From Cherax quadricarinatus (lineage: Eukaryota; Arthropoda; Malacostraca; Decapoda; Parastacidae), in contig NC_091355.1 of assembly GCF_038502225.1 (NCBI RefSeq), positions 15,495,544 to 15,559,543 on the forward strand: a DNA stretch of 64,000 bases, read 5' to 3'. The translations under genes were made by a program, and so were the position numbers. Of this stretch, positions 44,043-55,384 are shown in pieces; position 1 is the first letter of the stretch; every line of letters begins with the position of its first letter. The notes under the pieces were generated by a model. That model saw only the letters and a program-made list of their open reading frames with translations, did no database searches and was not told where the DNA came from.

Positions 44043-44361
44043 CTGAGGATTATATAAATTTTAAAGTAGTCAAATCAAATAAATCCTTAATAATTTTGAA
44101 TGAAGGGTTACTACCCACATTTTCTTAGTAATCATTGATTACCAAGTCCGGTTAACTGGATACGAGTCCTAAAGGTCGAAAGTACAGTGTCTGAAGAAAG
44201 GGGGGGGGATATATTGCAGTTTTGAGGGGGCAACTGAACTAAACGTTGGCACACCTCTGGCAAGACAGTGGTACAGTTAGTGATGGAAAGTGTTTCCTCT
44301 TTTTAGGAAATTCTGCCTAGGTGGAAGGCAGCCGGTGTGTTAACCATTATATATATATACA

Positions 44362-44731
44362 TGTCGTGCGGAATAGGTAATACTTGCGATTTTGGCTTAA
44401 ATAGCAACGCCCTTTTTACCGAATAAGGCAAGCGAAAAATTGTGTATGCACTAATTTCGCAAAAAATAATTCTGCACCAAACGAAAAAAATATATTTCAT
44501 TGTGTTTATTAAATTACTGTAAATTTATCTAAAACATATTTAGTTGGAATAGGCTAAATTAAATTACGCTTGTTATAATAAGGTTACGTAATTTTCCTAA
44601 GGTACAAACTTATTATTTCTTACATTAACATAAATGAAAAAATGTGTCCAAGCGTATACGAGAAAATTTTAGAAAGGACTTAATTTTAAATAAGTTCTTG
44701 CTAATTGACCAGTTTTACCTAATCGGCACTA
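44362..44731 (+). mobile_element. TIR element (MITE-like), full length ~370 bp
   Basis: Opposite orientation to 14,638-15,027. TGTCGTGCGGAATAGGTAAT opens and CAGTTTTACCTAATCGGCAC closes it. Interior landmarks include GGCTTAAATAGCAACGCC, TTGGAATAGGCTAAATTAAA and GAAAGGACTTAATTTTAAAT. TA-rich flanks on both sides. No ORF of its own. Confidence 0.8.
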
Positions 44732-44744
44732 TACACACACACAC

Positions 44745-44745
<1 letters not shown>

Positions 44746-44834
<89 letters not shown>
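44746..44834. repeat. (TA)n array
   Basis: About 44 TA units, preceded by a short CA tract that borders the TIR element. Confidence 0.95.
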
Positions 44835-44835
<1 letters not shown>

Positions 44836-45031
44836 CTGTCGTAGGGACCCTCATCCTCAGAGAAAAGAATAAACTTGCTTCAGGGAAAACTTAAGGTTCT
44901 CCCTGAAGCTGTTTGAGAATTTTCTCCTACCACCCCTTATATTTCAAGTATGTTTTATTTAAAGACAAAATACATTGGCCAAACATTCACAAAAATACAA
45001 CAGAAAGTAAAACAACATAGGTAACTCAGAG

Positions 45032-46178
45032 CTACATCTCGAATACATCGTCCAGCTCCCCTGCGGTGGGCCGCGTGCCCAGAATGCTGCAGGCATTTCC
45101 TCTCTGGATCGCAACACTGAGTCTCTGAAAGAGGAAGCTGGTCGCCCTGTGGTCCTTGGTTTCTATGATGAGCTTTTCACCTAGCTCTTTGAGGAACTTT
45201 AGAGCACACTTGCCCCATGCTCCAAGGGTCTCCGACCCTATTGGAATGAAGTTATAGCAAGGGGGAAGATCTTCATATTTTCGGATCTTCTGGGTCTCCC
45301 TGTGGCTGGCAGCTCCACCCCCTTCCACTACAGAGTATGGCAAGTAGGTGTCTGCCGATGTGGCAGCACAGGTGTAGTCCCAGGCAATCTGCTTTCCATC
45401 CTTCCAGGGTAGCATAGTGGCTCCATCAGGACGCTTTTGACTTCCATCAGACCTCTGTACTTGGGGTTCCCGTTGAGCTGGACAACGGGCTGTGGCGAGG
45501 CTTCTCTTTATTATATCATTGACCTCCTCATGTCTGGCATACTTCCCTTCTGCTGTGTGACACAAGAGACCATGAAGTCCGAATTGATCAGCTGTCGCCC
45601 TGCCGCAAATACACCTATGTTCGGTGAGGATGGGGGCGGCTAGGCGAAGAGCAACACCAATCCGAATGGCCTGTGGGTCGAGATGGGTGCCCAGGGAGGA
45701 ATTGGGAACAGCTAACAGGAAATCTCCTGAGTGTGGTGCCTTCACTGCCAGGAGACGAGCTTTGTTCTTTCCTGAAGCATTGGAGAGCATTGTGTTGGCG
45801 ATTTTTTCCATGATCGGTTTGTCCCAGTGGGACTTTGTGCTGTTTGTGAGGAGCTGGTCTACTGGAGGAGTCTGTAAGGGTGTCCCACCGAATCGCTGCT
45901 TCAGTAAACCTGGGGTCTTGAGCTCCTACCACATCTCTCAAGCGTTCGGGCACTATCTTCTTGACTAATGCACTGGAAGCCAAACACGAAGACAGAAAAG
46001 CAGGTAAAGCAACATGCATTGCTTTACGCACCCCTATACCTCCCAGTCGCACTGGGATGGTTGCCTGATCCCATTGCTCATCCTCTAGTGACAGGTTCAG
46101 TGCCTTCTTAAAAGTTGATCTCAGGTGTGCGTCATATTCATCGAGTGTTGGGTTGTCAAAAGAGGGTGCACACCTCAA
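45032..46178 (-). pseudogene. LINE C-terminal part with restriction-like endonuclease
   Basis: The minus strand carries the end of a non-LTR retrotransposon protein. The first part (about 46,178-45,860) has LRCAPSFDNPTLDEYDAHLR and IPVRLGGIGVRKAMHVALPA, the thumb region after RT. A one-base frameshift near 45,860 leads to the second frame (45,811-45,032, 259 codons from its Met). There, C67, C69, H80 and C84 form a CCHC-like knuckle (CICG...GLHGLLC), followed by R93-H94, P128-D129 (KRPDG) and D145 (AWDYT). That order, CCHC, RH, PD, D, is the signature of the restriction-like endonuclease of R2-type LINEs, which nicks the target to prime reverse transcription. The C-terminus is intact to a stop, the RT domain is missing, and a (TA)n array replaces the 5' side. 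Confidence 0.8.

Positions 46179-46181
<3 letters not shown>

Positions 46182-46263
<82 letters not shown>
46182..46263. repeat. (TA)n array
   Basis: About 41 TA units at the truncated 5' side of the LINE fragment. Confidence 0.95.
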
Positions 46264-46265
<2 letters not shown>

Positions 46266-46279
46266 ACAGATCATAAAGT

Positions 46280-46950
46280 AAGGTCACCTAAGGGCACCGC
46301 TACAGTGTTGTTGAAGCCCTCATCACCGTGTGGGAATCTCAGCTAGACAAAGACTGGCTTGGAGAATCAAGAGTGTCTCCTGTGTTACACTCCATGCACA
46401 CCCCAGCCTCAACTGCGCCAGTATTAACATAATAATGGCAAACTTGCGCCTCTGAGATGAGAAACGTTGAGTTGTGAATATGTTGCAAATGGGGAAGGAG
46501 AGGAATAGAAGAATGGATGGAATATAAAAGAATAAAAGAGAAGAACGATGGAGAAAGGGAAAAAAGTGAGTTAAAACGAGTTTGTGGAAAGATAAAACGA
46601 GGCTGTAAAAAAACTATAACTGCGTGACATTTACAAAGGGTTCAGCAGAGGGAAGCATCAAAGAGAGGAGTGGAGAAAATGAAAAAATATAGGGAAATGA
46701 GATAAAGATTGAGGAAGTAAAAAAAAAGGCGCTGAAGTAAATGGAAAGAGAGAGAGTTGAGGGAAAAAGATAGCAAAGGACAAAAATAAAATATAGTGAA
46801 AAAGACAGAAATTAAGAATCAGATACAGAGAGAGTGGATACGTAAAGACACAAGCGGACAGGCAAATAAGGACAAGGGGCAGTGAGAGAAAATGACGAAG
46901 TGGAGACAGAAAACACTTGAGAAAGGACGGAGCGAAGAAAGCAATCGCTG
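46280..46950. other. No gene seen
   Basis: Purine-rich (GA/AAG) unique sequence from about 46,480. Ser/Phe/Leu-rich ORFs on the minus strand are compositional. Confidence 0.5.
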
Positions 46951-46954
46951 TGAA

Positions 46955-46956
<2 letters not shown>

Positions 46957-47010
<54 letters not shown>
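46957..47010 (+). repeat. (AC)n microsatellite
   Basis: About 27 AC units. Confidence 0.95.
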
Positions 47011-47013
<3 letters not shown>

Positions 47014-47214
47014 TATACAGTGAGGAGAACTGAGTAACAGTTTCGCCATAATTTGCAACGCTAAATCACATCTCAGCAACAGCTTATAAGCCTACGTTCT
47101 GCTAACACCTTATAAGCCTACCTTCTGTTAACAACTTTTAAACCTACGTTTCTGCGCTAGCTTATAGGCCTCCACTTTGGTAATATCCTTTAGGCCTGCG
47201 GGTCGGTAACACCT

Positions 47215-47330
47215 TAGAGAAAAAGACGCCTATGTTTCGCCACCAGTGGCTTCGTCAGTCCACTATGACTGAAGAAACCACTCGTGGCGACGCTTTTCTT
47301 TTAATAAAGAGCCTGCACTGTACATCTTGT
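47215..47330. mobile_element. Short foldback, hammerhead-like family
   Basis: Two small arms around 47,260. Minus strand 47,235-47,258: CTGACGA, hairpin GCCAC-TG-GTGGC, GAAA, an intact core. Plus strand: CTGAAGA at 47,269-47,275, hairpin kept, but GAAA replaced by GACG. Confidence 0.75.
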
Positions 47331-47619
47331 CGGTATCACCGTAACATTCCTCAACACTTCATGGGCCAACATTTCAAAAACAGTTGATGGTCTTAAGTTT
47401 CAATAACAACTTAGAGATTTAGAATTCATTAAAACGAAATCTAAACAGTTTTATTAGTGTTATGCATTTCATTAATATTTTTGTATCAAATTCAGTGAAG
47501 TAACATAAAATAAGTAAAAAACTGTTTTGTGAATTATGCTTATTTTCAGGAGGTAGTAATTCTGAGTGAGATACGAAGCCGATGGAAGCCAAGATACTCA
47601 GATTTCATTCAAATAATGT

Positions 47620-47690
47620 GAGGGTAGCTCTAATTTCTTAACTCAAAAGCCCCTCACCGGCATCAAGACACCTTTCTTGAAAGGAAAGTT
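47620..47690 (+). repeat. SINE-like tail fragment
   Basis: AAAAGCCCCTCACCGGCATC then AAGACACCTTTCTTGAAAGG matches the 3' part of the 2,835-3,000 repeat. Confidence 0.55.
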
Positions 47691-47775
47691 TAAGTTAGCT
47701 CCTATATTATTTGACATTCATTTTTCTCTAAATACTGTAACATAAATAACATAACTTTCATTGTTCTGAAATTGA

Positions 47776-47797
47776 AGGTGTGTGTGTGTGTGTGTGA
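47776..47797 (+). repeat. (GT)n microsatellite
   Basis: About ten GT units. Confidence 0.85.
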
Positions 47798-48069
47798 ATC
47801 TTAGAAACATGTTTAATTGAATTTTTGGATTTAAAAAGATATGACTTGTTAGTGAAATCTAAAAAAAAAAAAATATCTGTCTGAAGTAAATGCTGGAATC
47901 ATGTAACAACCTATTTCACTGCTTTTGTGATTTTGATAAACTTTGAAGGTCAAATGAGGTTAAAGTTACTGACGTACAAACCTTATTGAATATTTAACTC
48001 AAATATTTGGGAACTGTTAAATGGTAAAGAAGTTTAAAAAAGCCAAAATAGTGGTTTTCTCACTGGGTT

Positions 48070-48385
48070 TCTTCTTGATTCGCCGGTACTCTCCAGGTCA
48101 GGTTCTTTTCCAGATGGTGACCCGGCCTTGGCTCCCTGTCGTGGGAGTATCTGAGACCTATGTCTCCCATGGAAGGAAGCACAAGTACCTCATCTTCTGG
48201 GACAAACTGTCCCCATTCCCCGCTCTCACGGGGCTCATAGGGAGAAATTAGGCCTCTGGTCTGCCATCTTCCCCGACCCAGAGGGCTCGTGGGAATGGCA
48301 GCCTTGTGAGCTGCAGGTGGTAGCAAGCTCTGGCTCTGGCACCTTCCACGCCCTAGAATGGCTCGTGGGAGTGGTGTCTGCAGTC
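48070..48385 (+). repeat. GC-rich repeat-like island
   Basis: About 300 bp markedly richer in GC than the flanks, open on both strands for 76-88 codons. GAGGGCTCGTGGGAATGGCA (48,281 onward) and GAATGGCTCGTGGGAGTGGT (48,356 onward) are an internal imperfect duplication. I take it as a dispersed repeat rather than a gene, as no splice-bounded coding segment fits. Confidence 0.45.
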
Positions 48386-48389
48386 ATTG

Positions 48390-49078
48390 GTTTTAAATCT
48401 CATTCAAATTAGGTTAATACAACGAAAACATCGTTTCCTTTCTACTAACATTAAAATTACTAAAACTTACGTAAAATTAGTCTTTACCATAAGAATTATG
48501 AATCTTTAAATGTTTTCACACAAACAATTTTTATTTAAAGCCCAGGAAAGGTTAACAGCAAATGCCAGCATAACATTAACACTGTCGTCAGATAGAGAAA
48601 TTCGGCTTTATATAACAGTAAATCAGTAAATTAATGTTAATTAAACTGGTCGATTTGACGTTCTACTCCGACTCGACTATACAAGTGAAGGATATTTATA
48701 TAATCATTTACTTGACCATTATTTACTGCTTTATAATGATTAATTATACCCTACATACGGATGACAATGATATTTACATTGCTAGTTGCAGTTACAAGTA
48801 GACAACGCATCCACGTTACCCTAACTTTCCTATACATCAAAATATCGTTGTGAAAAAAAAGGAACGAAACCACTAACACTTGCAGGCTACACAACACCTA
48901 GTTGGAAGTAGCAGGTCCATAGTAACCAAAGAAACCCAATTATTGTGACTAAGCTCTGCAGTTCTATACTCCCGTCTGTAACACGGTACTGATACCAATG
49001 CCATATGAACGTAGATTCTCTAGAGCAACGCTCGCATTAAAGGTGTGTCATGACATGAGAAGAAGCAACCATAGCTCA
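48390..49078. other. No gene seen
   Basis: AT-rich unique sequence. Confidence 0.45.
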
Positions 49079-49079
49079 A

Positions 49080-49149
<70 letters not shown>
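49080..49149 (+). repeat. (AC)n microsatellite
   Basis: About 35 AC units. Confidence 0.95.
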
Positions 49150-49150
<1 letters not shown>

Positions 49151-49263
49151 AGGAGGCCGAGACAGAAGTAAGAAAACAAATGGAAAATCATGAAAGCTAT
49201 TGAGGCATTACCTCCAGTTCTCCGGATATATTGCTCTTATTTTTTTACTGCTTCCTTATAAAC

Positions 49264-49264
<1 letters not shown>

Positions 49265-49310
<46 letters not shown>
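49265..49310 (+). repeat. (AAT)n microsatellite
   Basis: About 15 AAT units. Confidence 0.95.
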
Positions 49311-49312
<2 letters not shown>

Positions 49313-49559
49313 TATAATAATATTCATAAATAATAATACTATTATATAAGAAGACACTGAAGAATACTTAACATTTTATACTACAAAGAAAACAGGGTAC
49401 CATATGGGGCGCCTGACACAAGGAGAGGTAAGAGGATGAGATCATCATCACATAATTAATCTCATGACAGATATACTGACAAACCTAACAGTATAGAGCA
49501 TCCAGAGTCACTGGCCATACAGGCCTAAGCTGAATTATCAACTTGATGGAAGAGACACT

Positions 49560-50475
49560 AGAGAGGAGCAACAAAGGAGTGAGGGCAAAGCCTGACTACT
49601 AGTGAAGTAAGTTTTCCTGAATGAAGTTTCAATGAGAAAGAGAAATGCAAGTCGCTGAATGAAATGATCGATTGTCAAACTGAGAAGTGCTCGGAGGTGA
49701 AGGAGAAATTCATAACAGAAGCAATAAGTGGTAGTGGGAAGAACACAGAGAAACTGTGGTTCAGTGAAAGATATAGTGGCTGTGACAAAAAAAAAAAGGA
49801 ACCTCAGTAAACAGAGAAATCAGATGACACGTCATGTATGAGTAAGTAATGGTGAGAAAAGTAGTGATGTAGTCTGAAAATGACAGTGTCTAAAGCTAAA
49901 ATCAAGCCTAAACCGCTTCATAAAAGCATCAGAGAGGATATGACAAATTATGAGAAGACGAGAACTTACCGTGAAAGACAAGAAGGTTTGTAAAGGAGGT
50001 TCACCGTGGATTCTGAGATATTACCCAAGAGAAGAGGAGATATGGTAAACAGACTGAAAAATATTCAAGCAACTTCAGAAAGTGTCGCCATGGTTTCTGA
50101 GAGATGAAACAGTCGCCCTATGTGAACCGCTGGCAAAATTCTTCAGATCACTGGAAGCACGACAACCATAAGAAATGTGGGAAATTTCTAACTTCATAAT
50201 AATGTTCCAACAAGTAGGTAGACAAGAAGTCTTGAAATATATTTCTGTACCCTTCTATATTGTCCATAGTGATGGAGAAGATAATCAGATGGATAATGAT
50301 GAAGTACAAAGAGAGCGGAAAATTCATTCAAGACAATCAACAAGTTCTTAGAAAACTTTTTCTTACGAACTCACTAGAGTTCCACGAAGGCTGTGACAGA
50401 GATAAGTACAAATGAGACAGATGGGTCGACTTCATTTTCCAGGATTTTAAAGATGAACACTGTACCGCCCCCAGA
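49560..50475 (+). pseudogene. LINE linker and RT fragment
   Basis: The best part is 50,090-50,470. ETVALCEPLAKFFRSLEA then WEISNFI corresponds to the EPLAKLFRKSL...WKISNI region before RT. ISVPFYIV and the shifted VMEKIIR-like reading follow. FLTNSLEFHEGCDRDKYK then RWVDFIFQDFKDE matches the SCLTNLLEF...VDVIYLDFQKAFD region containing motif A, which is lost past DF. Upstream sequence is probably the linker but is less certain. Frames break several times. Same broad clade as 35,848. Confidence 0.65.
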
Positions 50476-50486
50476 TATTGATCCAA

Positions 50487-50609
50487 TACGTAAAACTGGT
50501 CAATTAGAGAGAATTCATTTAAAATTAAGTCCTTTCTAAAATTTCCTAAAAGGTCTTAATTTTAAAAGAGTTCTTGCTAACTGACCAATTTCACCTATTC
50601 GGGACGACA
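50487..50609. mobile_element. Short palindromic derivative of the TIR element
   Basis: Only one end of the ~390-bp element (AACTGGTCAATTAG...TTAAAATTAAGTCCTTTCTA) is present, twice, in head-to-head orientation (about 50,490-50,545 and 50,548-50,609). The other end and the whole interior are missing. Confidence 0.75.
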
Positions 50610-50797
50610 TATATATAATCTACACGATTTTCCTAGTACTGAGAGGGTTAAACTACGATAAAAGAATGAAAGTTAAGCCTAATAAATTTAGAAATAGAAC
50701 TTTAGAATTTTTTTATTAATATACAAAATAATTAAACTTACTAGGGCAGTAAAAGAGAGAGACTGATAAACGCGGGGATTGTGAACAGCGGGAGCAA

Positions 50798-50971
50798 ATG
50801 GAAATTAAAAACAAATTTAACTACAAAGATGATTGGAAGAGCTTCAGCCTCAAGGCAGTTCAGAAGAGGAACGTCTTAGATGAGATGTCAGCAGCGAACA
50901 CCATGCACAGCTACAGGGATAGGTACAACCGGGCTCATGAGGCAGGCAACTTAAGAGAAGCTGAGACTTGA
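50798..50971 (+). CDS. Unrecognised coding-like segment, 57 codons
   Basis: From an ATG at 50,798 the frame gives MEIKNKFNYKDDWKSFSLKA, then VQKRNVLDEMSAANTMHSYR, then DRYNRAHEAGNLREAET and a TGA. Composition, charge pattern and higher GC than the flanks look like a real helical protein segment. The frame also extends upstream to 50,757 and, past the TGA, continues with LLTTIITKRCASK before stopping. I do not recognise the family. It could be an exon, a processed pseudogene or a transposon fragment. No clear acceptor or donor sites define it. Confidence 0.4.
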   Translation: MEIKNKFNYKDDWKSFSLKAVQKRNVLDEMSAANTMHSYRDRYNRAHEAGNLREAET

Positions 50972-50999
50972 CTCCTGACAACCATAATTACAAAAAGGT

Positions 51000-51765
51000 G
51001 CGCCAGTAAATTAATTTATTAAAAAATTAAGAAATAAATATACTAAAATAAAGGAACAAGATATAAACTATTGAAAATTCAACAATTAAAAAGAGTTTTG
51101 AAACCAAGTTTCTTTTTCTCAGATTTCTTTAAGAAACTATGTTTTATACAATAAAATGTAAATAATCAATAAAAATAAGAGATTGTATTATACATTTAAT
51201 AATATTATTAGTTTTATTATAAAACTACTTATTCAAATAGAATGTTTACTAAAATAGATAATGCTATTACCTGTTTCATTCTTATATATATATATTAAGT
51301 GAATTAATGTTTTTAATTAATTATAAATTCACCCGAGAACGGCAAATAATCCTTTTTAATTCAACCATTCACTCACCCTTTCGTTCAACCTTAAATTTGG
51401 TGCTGGGAACAAATGCATTTAATATCTCTCAAAAAAAAAAAAAAAATAGAAGAGACAGAAAAGCCCCTCCCAATCTTTCCAGCATTTATATATGTCATCA
51501 ACATTTCTAAAACTCGTCATGTGGCTTCATTTGAGGGTAGAAGGTAAGGTAATTTATAATTAGCATTTAGGCTGATAAGAATGACGGAAAAACACAAAGG
51601 TGATTCTAACTTGTCCAAATAAGATAAAGATCTACATCTACGAAAAATCCGGATGAATGCACAGATGTTTTAAAGGGAATGTTATGACGTTTATTTCGGA
51701 TAAGCAACAAAGAATTTTAAAACTAGGGTTGTAGAAACCAGAAACCCAGATATGGAAAAGGACAC
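51000..51765. other. No gene seen
   Basis: Strongly AT-rich unique sequence; poly(A) at about 51,431-51,446. Confidence 0.45.
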
Positions 51766-51770
51766 TTGGG

Positions 51771-51905
51771 TTATAACTCACGAAATCATAATAAAATTAT
51801 TGCACATAAATAGGTTTGAACTGATGGTTGGTTAGCACACTGGCCTGTGAGTTTTATGACTCACCTCCCATGGGTTCAAACCCCACCCGTTCCGTGATTA
51901 ACTTA
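51771..51905 (+). mobile_element. tRNA-derived SINE
   Basis: Leader ACTCACGAAATCATAATAAA, an A-box-like TGGTTGGTTAGCACACTGG (51,825-51,843) and B box GGTTCAAACCC (51,873-51,883), 30 bp after A, as in tRNA. GTGAGT-TTTATG-ACTCAC forms an anticodon-like stem. The leader matches the minus-strand SINE at 40,205-40,365. A CTAAGCGCTAAACCCACACG piece of another family follows at about 51,932. Confidence 0.75.
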
Positions 51906-52035
51906 TGTTTCATTATTATGAAAATCATAACTAAGCGCTAAACCCACACGAGCCATAGAGCACTGCACTTGTGTTACATTTACATACAGCAGTGGAAATA
52001 AACTATGAAATATACTGGGAGACCTCTGTTATTAT

Positions 52036-52254
52036 CTATTTCCCCCAAAATAGACATGAATTTACAAGCATAAATAAAATTTGAAACTTTAATAGTTCTT
52101 CTGGATAGTGGCTTCCGAATGAAGTCGGCGACTGTGCGTGGTTAAATATTTTCGAGCATTTCTGCACGAACCTGGCCGCCCTCCCGCATTCCTCGTTCAT
52201 GGCTTTCAAGTCCCTCCCAATCTGACGACAGCAAACCTCATCCGTTCCTTTCAC
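52036..52254 (-). CDS. Unrecognised 72-codon ORF
   Basis: The stretch CCRQIGRDLKAMNEECGRAA then RFVQKCSKIFNHA has a balanced, helical composition, and the DNA (52,090-52,255) is more GC-rich than its surroundings, as coding DNA might be. The C-terminal end becomes hydrophobic and unconvincing. No domain recognised and no clear splice borders; it could be chance. Confidence 0.25.
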   Translation of the reverse strand: MKGTDEVCCRQIGRDLKAMNEECGRAARFVQKCSKIFNHAQSPTSFGSHYPEELLKFQILFMLVNSCLFWGK

Positions 52255-52259
52255 AGTAC

Positions 52260-52880
52260 TTTATAAACACTTTTTCGTCTCCAGTATTTTTCTTTTACCT
52301 ATCTTGTTGGGGAATCTTTGTTTTCCTAGTCTTATCATTGATATTTTCTCCCGATCCTTATAGTAAGGAATTACTAAGCGTGTATTGTGTGTAATTTGCA
52401 GCTGCCTTAATGGGTTAATATGATAAAAAAATATTTTTATATTTATTGCCATGTTGAGGAAGTAACCTGCATATCTATAATACTCAACTGATTATATGTA
52501 GTATTTCTATGTGATGCCACTGGGGACTAAAAATATATTGTGCTTCTTAAAAAACGCAGAAGGCAACATTTCACTTCACTTCATCACAGAGGTTGGCAAA
52601 ATAACTCTGCTTCACTTTCCTTTAAAAGATCCACGCACACAGTAAGTGATATATGACTTCCATTCAACCTTGAGGTGATCAACAAAATATTAGAAAATAC
52701 CCCACACATTTTCCAGTTTTGTAAGTGTATCAGCAACGTAGGTAAACCACATCACATCATGGAGCTCAATCATGTGGAATAGATACTTTCTGTGGCCAAT
52801 GACTGTACAGCCTAAAAGCTGTTGTCGTGCTTCAGATATTTCATTGTTCAATAACATTAGGTATATCGTCCCCAGGATGC
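52260..52880. other. No gene seen
   Basis: Unique sequence with 60-65-codon chance ORFs only. Confidence 0.45.
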
Positions 52881-52883
52881 CAC

Positions 52884-52965
52884 CCATTCAGGTACCTATT
52901 TACTGCTAGATAATTATAAACAGATAAAGCGCTAAATCGACAAGGGTCTACTGACAGAGGTGTAA
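52884..52965 (+). repeat. Dispersed repeat fragment
   Basis: GGTACCTATTTACTGCTAG (as at 16,390) followed by AAGCGCTAAATCGACAAGGG. Confidence 0.5.
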
Positions 52966-52969
52966 CAGG

Positions 52970-54015
52970 AGGCTTAAAACTTGCCAATTCGTACGTAGCT
53001 TTCAATAGGTGATCATGCACACTATTTTTGTATGTTGATTTCCCTTATCCATCTATCATTATTTTTTCTCGATCGATTCAAGTCTTTCTTGGGAAATTTA
53101 CAGTAGATATTACTTATTTTCCGTAGGAATTCTTTCTTAATTGCAAATATATTTATGTACATGTTCACACTTACTTGCCAGTCATTTATACAAGTTATAA
53201 ATATTATCGTTAGAAGGACTGAACTTTGTGGAAAGTCATTTATGAGATTTTCTTCTTAAAGATATTTTTCCCTTGTATTATTATTCAGTTTCATTTAAAA
53301 ATTATAATAGTTTATCAATTTAAACAGCTTTCGTTTTTTCCGCGAATATTTTATGGATTCTAGATTAGTTTTGGGAAAACGTCATCAAAAGCTTATTTTT
53401 AACAAAAATAAATGCGAGATTCCCATGTATTTCTTTAGTAAATAAAGTTTTTGACTATATTATGAAAAACTAAGTTGGTTAGATATACACGAGTTTGCTA
53501 ATCAAAAACTGAAGGTGTTAGAGACTCACTGGTTAATTAGGTTTATAACCTATGGTCTACACAAGGGTTGTGAAAGCTACATGTTAACTTGTTAACCAAT
53601 GGTGAAAAATACTTTAATCCCTTCAGTCTTCAAGTATTTTATCCACTTATATCTAATAGCTTTGTTTACCAATATTAATATTCTTCTTCTTTCATTCCCT
53701 TCCGTGTCTCTTCTCCATATTGAGACTTTTCTCATATAACATTATTTATTGCAAGTATCCCCACGTCTTCCATCACCTCCTGTCCCATATACCTTGCCCT
53801 CTTCCCTCACCACATTCTTTGCTACCTTCGTCACCACCTGCCTAACCTATTTCATTATTATCCTTCACCTATTTCCCTCTTTCCTTCCTAACCAGTTTAC
53901 CTCCTTTCACCTCTTCCACCATCTCCTTCCTTACTTTCTTCCTCACCTTCTTCCACCTCCCATTTCTTCAATCTAAAAAATAGAAATAAATAAATGCATA
54001 AATAAGACAGTTATC
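52970..54015. other. No gene seen; CT-rich end
   Basis: T-rich unique sequence; 53,690-53,970 is pyrimidine-rich and gives a low-complexity ORF. Confidence 0.45.
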
Positions 54016-54019
54016 AGTT

Positions 54020-54115
54020 ACTAAAGGAAACGTTTCACCACCTGTGCCTTCATTATTAGGAAACGTCTCTCGTGGCGAGACGTTCCCTTTAATAAATGTC
54101 CGGAACTGTAGACAA
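54020..54115. repeat. Decayed foldback, hammerhead-like family
   Basis: GGAAACGTTTCACCACCTGT and CTCGTGGCGAGACGTTCCCT are remnants of two opposed arms. Neither keeps both CTGANGA and GAAA with a full stem. Confidence 0.6.
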
Positions 54116-54231
54116 ATGTTCTTTCCCAAAGTTTTTCTCGGAATCACCAGATCATTAATAAACCTGGGTGGCTTATTTAGCGCAAAGGATAGTGAAAACT
54201 CCATCCTCGATCCGTTTAGATAGATCTATTC

Positions 54232-54445
54232 GTAATAGAACTGTCCATTATAGAACTGCCCATTATAGAAATGTCCATTATAAAGCTGCCCATTATAGAA
54301 CTATCCATTATAGAACTATCCATTATAGAACTATCCATTATAGAACTATCCATTATAGAACTATCCATTATAGAACTATCCATTATAGAACTGCCCATTA
54401 TAGAACTGTCCATTATAGATCTAACCATTACAGAACTGTCGATTA
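54232..54445 (+). repeat. 15-bp minisatellite, about 13-14 copies
   Basis: CTATCCATTATAGAA and CTGTCCATTATAGAA units. The 15-bp period keeps frames open on both strands. Confidence 0.95.
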
Positions 54446-54449
54446 ATGA

Positions 54450-55135
54450 ACCTAGACGAGAGAACAATGACTGACAGTAATGTTTCTAAAACTGGATTTT
54501 CACAACCTTAATACAACTCATCATCATCTGCCACAAACTAGCAACTACATTTGAGCGAGATTCACCACTGCATCTGAGAGAGATTCACCACATTACCTAA
54601 GAGAGACTCACTACATCTGAGATTCATCACATCAGCTGAGAGAGTAATGGCGTCACTGACACTTTCTCTGTCGTGATAGTGACAATTGATGGAGAAATGG
54701 TCAAGTCCGCCCAGCTAATTGGCGAGTCATGAAGCCGTCGTGAGGTAAGTGGACCGGTGTGGTAACTCACGAATAATGATGACCCATTCATCTCACCTGC
54801 ACCCTCTTCCTACTTTTCATATTTCATAACCACGGAGAAAATATTTTCTTACAGTACTCCCCCTGAGCGCTCCAAAGTTTTATTTTTTATTATTCTATGA
54901 TAAGTTAGATTTGGTTAGGATATATAAAGTAAAAATATTGATATAAAAAGATATATAAAGTTGAAATATAGATATATATAAAGTTGAAATATATCTTTAG
55001 AACACTTATGTACTGCTATCTTAACTTTAAATTTGTGCTAACCAGAATTCCTAGTTCCTTTTTTCCCATTCATTTTGACTAAGATCTACAATGGTCTCAG
55101 TAATGGTAGAGAACACTGACATGATGAATAACACG
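54450..55135. other. No gene seen
   Basis: 54,540-54,640 has loosely repeated GAGAGATTCACCAC words. The rest is AT-rich. Confidence 0.45.
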
Positions 55136-55139
55136 CATG

Positions 55140-55285
55140 TACACCTGGGGATGTTTAGTATTAAGACGTTTCGCCAGCCAGTGGCTTTATCCATTCAGTA
55201 CAGAGGTTGTGTGAAAGTGTTGTATCTGGAGACAACTGCAGACGAGGAAATCAATCGCTCAGCCTAGATGGTGGTGGTCATCAAT
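55140..55285 (-). repeat. Decayed hammerhead-like retroposon arm
   Basis: The minus strand holds GCCACTGGCTGGCGAAACGT, but CTGANGA is replaced by TGGATAA. Beginning and end fit the family (GTTTAGTATTAAGACG). Confidence 0.6.
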
Positions 55286-55384
55286 TTAGCTCTGATGAAC
55301 CAAATTTCGATTTGTATAGAGCGTTTAACTCATGACCTGATAATGCTCCGCTCCAAGTGAAGAATTCTCCATATAAAGTACAAA

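Noticed and set aside
51825..51890. Functional tRNA gene
   Set aside because: A and B boxes are present, but the acceptor stem does not pair properly and the leader matches a SINE family.
54640..54760. Possible exon ending at GAG|GTAAGT near 54,745
   Set aside because: Good donor-like site, but all frames upstream contain stops and no acceptor is convincing.
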